DNA of 17,119 nucleotides from NCBI GenBank assembly GCA_002348185.1, contig DDYW01000076.1:13444-30562 (forward strand). Reading direction: 5' to 3'. The notes beneath the pieces are model-generated. The model saw only the letters and a program-made list of their open reading frames with translations. It made no database searches and was not told where the DNA came from. The stretch comes from Candidatus Hydrogenedentes bacterium UBA2224. GTDB lineage: Bacteria > Hydrogenedentota > Hydrogenedentia > Hydrogenedentales > SLHB01. A program made the translations under genes and the position numbers. Of this stretch, positions 1 through 5,999 are shown in pieces (the first letter of the stretch is position 1; every line of letters starts with the position of its first letter).

Positions 1-434
1 CCATGATCGGGCGTGTACTTGAATGCGTTGTTCAACAACGCGTGGCACACCTCCGACAACTCGTCCTCGCTTGCGTGGACCCATACCGGGTCCCCGGGCG
101 CGTCGCAGCGGAGATGCATCTTCCGGCGATGCGCTTCGCTCGCGTACCGCCGTTCCACACTGCGCATCACCCGGGCCAGATCAACTACCGACGACGGCGG
201 TTCCACCGACTCCATCGCCCGCGCAATCGCCAGCACCCGGTTCGCCGCATCCATCGCCTCGCGGCTTCGCTGCTGCACCCGCTCGAGCAGGTCCCGCTGC
301 TGCGCCGTCAACTTTCCGGCATATCCTTCGAGCAGCAGCCCCATCTGCGACAGGGCCGCGTCCAGCGGCGACCGCAGTTGATGCGCCATCAACGCCGCGA
401 AGTGAAGCGGATCGGATTGCCCGTAGTTACCCAT
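1..434 (-). CDS. Histidine kinase, 5' part only (runs off left edge)
   Basis: The minus strand is open from ATG at 434 to the window edge (144 codons plus 2 bases). A HisKA dimerisation/phosphoacceptor domain starts almost at once, with an H-box-like AHQLRSPLD whose histidine is residue 18. About 115 residues later comes the N-box of the ATPase domain, with NNAFKYTPDHG at the truncation. The G1/G2 boxes lie outside the window. The start is supported by GGGAGGTGG about 11 nt upstream. An in-frame ATG at 485 would add 17 residues but has no ribosome binding site. With either start there is no room for a membrane segment or sensor domain, so this looks like a cytoplasmic kinase that takes its signal from a partner or from a domain at the unseen C-terminus. 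No response regulator is visible. The family call is firm; the stimulus is unknown. Confidence 0.88.
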   Translation of the reverse strand, partial: MGNYGQSDPLHFAALMAHQLRSPLDAALSQMGLLLEGYAGKLTAQQRDLLERVQQRSREAMDAANRVLAIARAMESVEPPSSVVDLARVMRSVERRYASEAHRRKMHLRCDAPGDPVWVHASEDELSEVCHALLNNAFKYTPDH

Positions 435-464
435 CTGCGTCGAAACCACCTCCCTGGCGCTTCG

Positions 465-493
465 AGTGTACCGATTCCTCCCCATGGAGTAAA
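465..493 (-). promoter_or_regulatory. Candidate sigma70-like promoter of the histidine kinase
   Basis: On the minus strand a TTTACT -35 (493-488) and a TACACT -10 (470-465) are separated by exactly 17 bp. Each matches the sigma70 consensus at four of six positions. A start near 458 would leave a leader of about 24 nt that contains the GGGAGGTGG ribosome binding site. Sequence match only. Confidence 0.4.
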
Positions 494-580
494 CGGGCGG
501 CTGGGACAAGCAACCGCAAATACAGTGCCAACAGGCGGACACGGCGCGCGATGGGCGCCGTAACGGACCCGGTCATTCAA

Positions 581-602
581 GAGAATCCCGCGAGAATCCG
601 CG
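581..602. repeat. Two tandem 11-bp units upstream of the kinase promoter
   Basis: GAGAATCC occurs at 581-588 and again at 592-599, giving two near-identical 11-bp units. It lies about 90 bp upstream of the proposed kinase promoter and between the kinase and the GH42-like gene. A period of 11 bp is about one helical turn and typical of OmpR/PhoB-type regulator sites; a link to regulation here is inference. The rest of the 435-693 gap holds no gene that I can support. Confidence 0.35.
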
Positions 603-693
603 AAAGTGCCGGAAGGTACCGCGCCTGACCCGCCCGGTCACGCACCGTTGCAGCCGGCGCACCGCGGGCGTTGCGCGCAACGTTTCGGCGCGG

Positions 694-3336
694 TCACTCG
701 TTTCGCAGCCAATAAAAGCGCGTCTCGCCCTGCTCGAAGGACTCGGCGATCTCGGTCACCCGCCCCAGATCACGCGTCTCGGGCAGGATGCGCTGCACCT
801 TAGCGGGTTTCGGCAGGCGGAGCGTCTTGACCCCCGCCGACGTCGCCGTCACGCTGAGAAACTCCCCGTCGGTCACGAGCACGTCGTCGGAATCCAGGTA
901 GACGTGCACGCCCGACGCCATGAGAATGTTGCGCAGGAGCTTCGCCGGGGCGGTCAGCGTACCGACGTAGACCGTCAGGCCCCCGTCCCGCCGCGCGGCG
1001 GCCGCGCCAGCGGTTCCGTCCCCGAACCGGCCCATCACCTCGAGCCCGTCTCCCTCCTCGACCCGCCACAGGGGCCGGAGCGCCGTAGGCACGCCGAAGG
1101 CCTCTTGCGGCACTCCCGCGCACAGGGGCGCTCCGGATTCCGGCGTGAGCATCGCCGCCGCGTCCCCCTCGATTTCACGCACGGGCATCCCCGTCAGCAC
1201 GGCCAGGTTCGCCGTATCCGGCCGGTCGCCGACGAAGCCGCTCCCATAGAACCAGACGGCCGTCTTGCCCCGCACCGCGCCCGCGATGGCGTCGCGCTGC
1301 GCCGCGCTCAGGTGAAAACACCCAATGAACAGATACGCCTTGTGCTCCGGCACGCGTCCTGCTTCGAGGTCGCTCAACAGGTACTGCCGGAACGGGACCC
1401 CCATCCGGTAAAGCTGCATCCGGAACTCGTTCGCCAGCGGGCGCATCACCTCCGCGTTGCTGGCCAGGTAGAACGGACTCGTCTCGTCCACGATCACCGC
1501 GACCTCCACCGACCACGGCGCCGGCCTCCCGAGCTGCGCGTCGTAGATGGCGCGCAGGTCGCCGATGTTCCGCCAGAGACGCTCGTCGGCCAGCCAGCCC
1601 TCGCCCCCGAGGTCCATGTACCAGCACGCCAGGCGCCGCGGCAGCATGCGGCTGAAATTGCGCTGATGCACCCAGCGCGTGTGTTCCAGCGTCGAGACCC
1701 GCCCGTAACCCGCGTCCTCGGGCGTCAGGAACGTGCGCGTATCGTCCTCGTTCAGCCAGAGCTTGCCGTGGCCGCGGACCGAGTCCACCGGCGCCATAAA
1801 CGCCCCGATCCCGCCCAGGCCGCGGTCCTGGTACGAGATCGGCGAGCATACGATGTCCACATCCGGGCATTCGAGCAGCCGTGCCAGGGCCAGATGGCCG
1901 CTGCTCTGCGGACCGAAGGGCAGCCCGCTGATCTCGAAGTAATACCCGTAAAACAGCGTTACGAGCTTCTTGCGCGCGCTCGCGTCCTTCACCGTCGCGG
2001 CAATCAACTCCAGCGGCTCCACCATCGCCACCTGCAGATACTCGTAAAAATCGATGACCTGTTGTTCCCGCGCCGGATCGCGGAACAGGCCCGCCGTCGC
2101 CGTCACGCGTTCCTCAACCGCAGGAACGGCCACGGTGTCGAAACGCACGTCTGCATCGCCCCACGCCGCGCGCAGCGCCTCGTCCGTCGCATACTTCTGC
2201 CGCAACCACCCCGAAAACCCCCGCTGCATCGCCGGACTGAACCCACAGTGCAGGCCATCCCAGGTCTTGGGGTAAAACCATTCGCCCGTATGCTGCGCAC
2301 AGGGATGGTAACCGAGCATGTGCTCGCCATAACGCGCTTCGCAGTGCTCCACCAGCGCCCGCAGGTTCCGCAGCATCTCTTCCCGCCACAGCGTCGACGC
2401 CACGCACACCGGCTCGCGGCTGCCGTCGTCGTATTGGAGGGCCTCATCCGGATGCGCCGCATACCACCATCCCGGCGGGTCGCAACCGAACCGCGGCAAC
2501 AGCAGCGCCTCGGGATCCGCATCGATGACGCGCTCCAGCACGGCATCCGTCGCCGCAAAATCCGGCGCGTCCCCCGGTTTCGGCCACGGCATCACGATAC
2601 CGAACGAGTGTATGTGCACCCCTTCCGCCGCGGCCATTTTCACCTGCTTGTGCAGCCACGAATCCGGCGCTCCCGAGTAGATGGTCCACGGCGGCCCCTG
2701 ATGCAGGACCATCATGTCGCCGGTCCGCTCGGCATCAGCCCGGAGCCACACCGAGAACGTGTACGTCTTGCCCTGTTCAATCGACAGCCCCGTCTGGTAG
2801 AAGTGGACGTGCATGGCGTCGGCCCCAGCCTTCACGACGGTCAAGCGGCAGCTCTGCGCACCGCCATGTTTCGCCGCGCTGTCGAAGGCCCACGACGCCT
2901 CCGCCCCCGCCTCCGTCTTCACGAAAAGTTTCCAGGCGCCGTCCGCGGCGGCCCGCTCGCATTCCCAGTCGCCGCAGCTCAGGCGGTTCTCCGTCGCGCC
3001 CTCGCGGTACTCCCCTTCGTAGAACCGGACATCGTCAATCCACACGGTCCCCGACGCGTTCCCGAAACGCAGATGCACCCCGCAGTTGCCCGCGTTGTCT
3101 TTCGGGGCCGTGAACGTCACGTGGTGCTCGCGCCAGTCCGTGGTCAGATGCGTGACCGTCGGGCCCGGGCCCCGGTCCCACCCGAAGAACATCATCGGCG
3201 TCCGCGGCTCGCCATTGACAAACAGCGTCGGCGACCCCAGATGCTCCTTGACCTCCGCCGTCAACTCCGCCCCGGCCGCGGCCGCCAGGAAACACACCAA
3301 GGCCGCGGTACGCAATGCCTGCACGATTGAATTCAT
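694..3336 (-). CDS. Secreted GH42-like glycosidase (clan GH-A) with an inserted carbohydrate-binding domain
   Basis: An 880-residue exported protein, likely a beta-galactosidase-type glycoside hydrolase. Residues 1-23 are a signal peptide, probably cleaved after AGA. A first barrel strand (about 38-53, FVNGEPRTPMMFFGW) is followed by a CBM4/9-like jelly roll (about 54-225). The barrel then resumes at KMAAAEGVHIHSFGI and continues with LLLPRFGCDPPGWW. Candidate catalytic residues are E352 in HTGEW (acid/base) and E530 in WLNEDD (nucleophile). Residues about 608-705 resemble the GH42 trimerisation domain, and a small beta domain ends the protein. The ATG at 3336 is chosen because the signal peptide starts there; an upstream in-frame TTG at 3396 would only add a charged tail. 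It is divergent from the Tat-exported oxidoreductase, which hints at a shared glycan diet. The fold class is well supported; the exact substrate is not. Confidence 0.8.
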   Translation of the reverse strand: MNSIVQALRTAALVCFLAAAAGAELTAEVKEHLGSPTLFVNGEPRTPMMFFGWDRGPGPTVTHLTTDWREHHVTFTAPKDNAGNCGVHLRFGNASGTVWIDDVRFYEGEYREGATENRLSCGDWECERAAADGAWKLFVKTEAGAEASWAFDSAAKHGGAQSCRLTVVKAGADAMHVHFYQTGLSIEQGKTYTFSVWLRADAERTGDMMVLHQGPPWTIYSGAPDSWLHKQVKMAAAEGVHIHSFGIVMPWPKPGDAPDFAATDAVLERVIDADPEALLLPRFGCDPPGWWYAAHPDEALQYDDGSREPVCVASTLWREEMLRNLRALVEHCEARYGEHMLGYHPCAQHTGEWFYPKTWDGLHCGFSPAMQRGFSGWLRQKYATDEALRAAWGDADVRFDTVAVPAVEERVTATAGLFRDPAREQQVIDFYEYLQVAMVEPLELIAATVKDASARKKLVTLFYGYYFEISGLPFGPQSSGHLALARLLECPDVDIVCSPISYQDRGLGGIGAFMAPVDSVRGHGKLWLNEDDTRTFLTPEDAGYGRVSTLEHTRWVHQRNFSRMLPRRLACWYMDLGGEGWLADERLWRNIGDLRAIYDAQLGRPAPWSVEVAVIVDETSPFYLASNAEVMRPLANEFRMQLYRMGVPFRQYLLSDLEAGRVPEHKAYLFIGCFHLSAAQRDAIAGAVRGKTAVWFYGSGFVGDRPDTANLAVLTGMPVREIEGDAAAMLTPESGAPLCAGVPQEAFGVPTALRPLWRVEEGDGLEVMGRFGDGTAGAAAARRDGGLTVYVGTLTAPAKLLRNILMASGVHVYLDSDDVLVTDGEFLSVTATSAGVKTLRLPKPAKVQRILPETRDLGRVTEIAESFEQGETRFYWLRNE

Positions 3337-3419
3337 CTTCACCGTCCCTGGTTCCCCCTGTCTGTCTCGAGGATTTCCGCGTTCGAATGGGGACAATGGC
3401 CCCGTTCATCCCCCGGTGT

Positions 3420-3443
3420 GGGACCGGCGCCCTCGCCGGTCTC
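3420..3443. repeat. Strong GC-rich hairpin in the divergent intergenic region
   Basis: GACCGGCG (3422-3429), loop CCCT, then CGCCGGTC (3434-3441) form a perfect 8-bp stem, extended by one wobble and one further pair. On the plus strand it is followed by TCTTTCTTC, which looks terminator-like, but no plus-strand gene ends here. On the minus strand it would sit in the 5' leader of the GH42-like gene. It may be a REP-like element or an mRNA structure. The 389-bp gap 3337-3725 also holds a 9-bp tandem repeat and a promoter candidate, but no gene that I can support. Confidence 0.5.
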
Positions 3444-3556
3444 TTTCTTCAGTCTATAGGTGAGCCGACAGGCCCATGCTGCGCTGCCTCGTCAGTCTAC
3501 CATGCCAATCCGCGGAAGTGGGAAGACGGCCGGCTGCCACCCACGAACACACCCCG

Positions 3557-3592
3557 CCGTCCACCCCGTCCACCCCGTCCACCCCGTCCACA
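3557..3592. repeat. Four tandem 9-bp units (CCGTCCACC)
   Basis: Three identical CCGTCCACC units and a fourth with one change (CCGTCCACA) lie end to end, so GTCCA recurs at 3559, 3568, 3577 and 3586. It lies between the two divergent genes. A related array with the same period, core and copy number is at 13330-13365. Confidence 0.8.
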
Positions 3593-3626
3593 TCGTGCTT
3601 GCCCCGCGATTGGGGCTTCCGCGCTC

Positions 3627-3654
3627 TTGTTTGAATGGGCGAGTCTGATATGAT
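3627..3654 (+). promoter_or_regulatory. Candidate sigma70-like promoter of the Gfo/Idh/MocA gene
   Basis: A TTGTTT -35 (3627-3632) and a TATGAT -10 (3649-3654) have a 16-bp spacer. The predicted leader is about 65 nt and ends in AGGAG seven bases before the ATG at 3726. The -10 matches consensus at five of six positions. Not tested against genome background. Confidence 0.4.
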
Positions 3655-3725
3655 AGGGAGAATCGTATCCGGCCCGTCGGAGTCGGAGCGGTTTGTCTTC
3701 AGCACTCGCAATCAGGAGAACTATT

Positions 3726-5132
3726 ATGAAGCACCAGAACTTGACGCGGAGGGCCTTCATTGCCACGAGCACGCTCGCGGCTTCCCAAATGGGTTGCGCC
3801 ACGACGAAGACGCGGGTCGCGGCGAACGACGCTCAGGTCGTTCCCGGCAAAGTGTCTCCAAATGAGAAACTCAATGTCGCGGCAATCGGGGCGGGCGGAA
3901 AGGGCTTTTCCGACATCATGTCGTGCAAGGGCGAAAACATCGTGGCCCTGTGCGACGTGGACTGGGACCGCTGCGAGAAGGCGTTCAAGGAGCTTCCCGA
4001 CGCGCGCCGGTTCCGGGATTACCGGAACATGCTCGAGCAGATGCCGGAGATCGACGCGGTCACGATATCGGCGCCGGACCACATTCACGCGCCGGCCGCC
4101 ATCCTGGCGATGAAAATGGGCAAACACGTGTATGTGCAGAAACCCCTCACGCACACCGTACAGGAAGCGCGCTGGATGACGCTGGTGGCCCGCGAAACCG
4201 GCGTGGCAACGCAGATGGGCAATCAGGGGCACTCGGGCGACGGCGTGCGTGAATTGTGCGAGATGATCTGGTCGGGCGCGATCGGCCAGGTGCGCGAAGC
4301 CCACGTATGGACCCACCGCCCCGTGTGGGCGAATCAGGGCCGGCCGGACCCCCTGCCGTCCGCCGTAACGCCCGAGAATCTCGACTGGGACCGGTGGATC
4401 GGCCCCGCGCCCATGCGCCCCTACGCGCAGGGCTATGCCCCGCATGATTGGCGGGCGTGGCTGGATTTCGGCGGCGGTTCGCTGGGCGACATGGCCTGCC
4501 ACATCATGGATCCCGTGTACATGGCGCTCAAACTCGTCGAAGCGACCGACTACACCGTCGAGGTCGTGATGCAGCAGGGCCGGAACGAAGAGACCTTCCC
4601 GCTCACGACGACGATCAAGTACTCGTTCCCGGCGCGGGGCGACATGGCGCCGGTGGACGTCTACTGGTACGACGGTCACTGGGCGGATCCGAAGACGGGC
4701 GAGGAGGTCTACAACCGTCCGCCGCGGCCCGAGGGCATTCCCGAAGCCCAGGAACTCGGCGACGGGAACATGAACGGCTCGTACCTGGTGGGCGATGACG
4801 GGATCATGACCCAGGGCGAATACGGCGGCCGGCCGCGCCTGATGCCGGACGAGAAGATGGCGGAATACAAGAAGCCGGACCCGTACATGGAGCGCATCGA
4901 GAACCAGAACCATTACCAGAACTGGCTGCAGGCCTGCAAGGGCGGCACGCCCGCGTGCTCCAATTTCGACTACGCCGGACCGTTCACGGAGATGGTGCAG
5001 TTCGGAAATCTCGTGGTGAAATCGGGCAAGAAATTGCACTGGGACAACAAGAAGGGCGTGGTCACCAACGTCAGAAACGCCGAGGAAGTGGTCTCGAAAG
5101 AGTACCGCAAGGGTTGGGAACTGCCCGTCTGA
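3726..5132 (+). CDS. Tat-exported Gfo/Idh/MocA family oxidoreductase
   Basis: A 468-residue NAD(P)-dependent oxidoreductase-like protein. It opens with a twin-arginine signal (R8-R9 in LTRRAFIAT, then a short hydrophobic stretch to about residue 23). The Rossmann fold starts at VAAIGAGGKG (51-60), followed by IVALCDVD. The lysine motif usually seen as EKP reads QKP here (K139). The C-terminal half has the GGGSLGDMACHIMD stretch typical of exported members of this family in Planctomycetota-like bacteria. Such proteins often oxidise sugar C-OH groups or perform redox-neutral deglycosylation, but the substrate cannot be read from sequence. The ATG at 3726 is preferred because AGGAG lies seven bases upstream and it places the RR motif correctly. 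A cysteine at 24 is preceded by QMG, a poor lipobox, so I do not call it a lipoprotein. Confidence 0.88.
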   Translation: MKHQNLTRRAFIATSTLAASQMGCATTKTRVAANDAQVVPGKVSPNEKLNVAAIGAGGKGFSDIMSCKGENIVALCDVDWDRCEKAFKELPDARRFRDYRNMLEQMPEIDAVTISAPDHIHAPAAILAMKMGKHVYVQKPLTHTVQEARWMTLVARETGVATQMGNQGHSGDGVRELCEMIWSGAIGQVREAHVWTHRPVWANQGRPDPLPSAVTPENLDWDRWIGPAPMRPYAQGYAPHDWRAWLDFGGGSLGDMACHIMDPVYMALKLVEATDYTVEVVMQQGRNEETFPLTTTIKYSFPARGDMAPVDVYWYDGHWADPKTGEEVYNRPPRPEGIPEAQELGDGNMNGSYLVGDDGIMTQGEYGGRPRLMPDEKMAEYKKPDPYMERIENQNHYQNWLQACKGGTPACSNFDYAGPFTEMVQFGNLVVKSGKKLHWDNKKGVVTNVRNAEEVVSKEYRKGWELPV

Positions 5133-5190
5133 CACAACGCGACCGTTCGTGCGGGTGCGCCGGGAGCGTATGCCGGTGGGTGAGTGCGAG

Positions 5191-5874
5191 ATGAAACGCC
5201 GCATTGCGGCGCGGACCGAATGCGTGGGAACATGCATCGCGTGCGTGCCGGAATGCGGCGTGCATCGTTTGGAGCGGCGCCACGGCGAAACGCTCGAGGC
5301 ATTGTTGAACCGGGTGCGCGCGTGCCGGGTGTGCGCCGCGGAACTTCCGCTGGGACCGCGGCCGGTACTGCGCGCCAGCGAAACGGCGCGGATCCTGATT
5401 GTCGGCCAGGCGCCGGGCACGAAAGTGCATGCCACCGGCATCCCGTGGAACGATCCCAGCGGGGACCGCTTGCGCGAATGGATGAACGTGGATCGCGACA
5501 CGTTCTATGACGCGTCGCGCATCGCCATCATCCCGGCGGGCCTGTGTTATCCCGGCCGCTACGACCGGGGCGGGGATCGGCCGCCCCGGAAGGAGTGCGC
5601 GGAACGCTGGCTCGAGCCGCTTCTGGGACATCTGCCGAACGTGGCGCTGACGCTCTTGTGCGGGCAGCACGCGCAGGCGCTGCACCTGGGCGCTCGCGCG
5701 CGGGAATCGCTGACGGAAACGGTTGGGGCCTGGCGCGAGTACCTTCCGGGGTATCTGCCGCTGCCCCATCCGTCGTTTCGCAATCTGCTCTGGATGAAGA
5801 AGAATCCCTGGTTTGAGAAACAGGTGCTTCCGGTGTTGCGGAAGCGCGTGCGCGCCTTGCTGCGGGAACAATGA
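5191..5874 (+). CDS. Uracil-DNA glycosylase family protein, probably with a [4Fe-4S] cluster
   Basis: A 227-residue member of the UDG superfamily, expected to remove uracil or a related base from DNA in the cytoplasm. Motif A is GQAPGTKVHATGIPWNDPSG (72-91), and the motif B region is LPHPSFRN (191-198). C45-x2-C48 together with C119-x16-C136 has the ligand layout known from Fe-S UDG families 4 and 5, with PPRKEC around the last one. Motif A fits neither family 4 (GEAPG..ED) nor family 5 exactly, so it seems a sister subfamily. The N-terminus has four further cysteines (11, 15, 18, 22). The start is uncertain: ATG 5191 has GGTGA seven bases upstream, ATG 5170 has GGGAG only three bases away, and GTG 5260 would remove the extra cysteines and begin nearer to where I would expect the conserved domain to start. 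It lies 58 bp after the oxidoreductase on the same strand. Confidence 0.8.
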   Translation: MKRRIAARTECVGTCIACVPECGVHRLERRHGETLEALLNRVRACRVCAAELPLGPRPVLRASETARILIVGQAPGTKVHATGIPWNDPSGDRLREWMNVDRDTFYDASRIAIIPAGLCYPGRYDRGGDRPPRKECAERWLEPLLGHLPNVALTLLCGQHAQALHLGARARESLTETVGAWREYLPGYLPLPHPSFRNLLWMKKNPWFEKQVLPVLRKRVRALLREQ

Positions 5875-5938
5875 CCCCGCACCGAGCGAGCCGCGCCACG
5901 TGATGCAAGGATCCGCGGCGTGCGGGGTGTTTGCGAAC
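5874..5938 (+). terminator. Two-tier hairpin at the end of the UDG-like gene
   Basis: ACCCCGCAC (5874-5882) pairs perfectly with GTGCGGGGT (5930-5938). Inside it, GCCGCG (5890-5895) pairs with CGCGGC (5924-5929) and stacks directly on the outer stem. The structure begins on the last base of the stop codon and is followed by GTTTGCG, only a weak T tract. It could be a terminator or attenuator separating this gene from the permease 61 bp further on. Structure seen; function inferred. Confidence 0.4.
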
Positions 5939-5999
5939 GGTAACACGGTGTGCGGAGGATGCGCCCCTTCGGCGCGATGAAGTCTGGAGGCATTACGGT

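Noticed and set aside
669..682. Perfect 14-bp palindrome just after the GH42-like stop codon as a terminator
   Set aside because: The stem would be only about five pairs with no T tract on the minus strand, so the call is too weak.
904..3330. Long plus-strand open frame (808 codons) antisense to the GH42-like gene
   Set aside because: It is arginine-, histidine- and proline-rich with no motif, as expected of the shadow frame of a GC-rich gene. The opposite strand has a signal peptide and catalytic motifs.
3337..3396. Upstream TTG start for the GH42-like protein
   Set aside because: It would add 20 charged residues before an ordinary signal peptide; the internal ATG at 3336 fits better.
3726..3800. 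Lipoprotein call for the Gfo/Idh/MocA protein at C24
   Set aside because: The residues before the cysteine are QMG, which do not make a lipobox; the Tat motif alone is supported.
3699..5501. Long minus-strand open frame (600 codons) antisense to the Gfo/Idh/MocA and UDG-like genes
   Set aside because: It covers parts of two well-supported genes, has no recognisable domain and shows shadow-frame composition.
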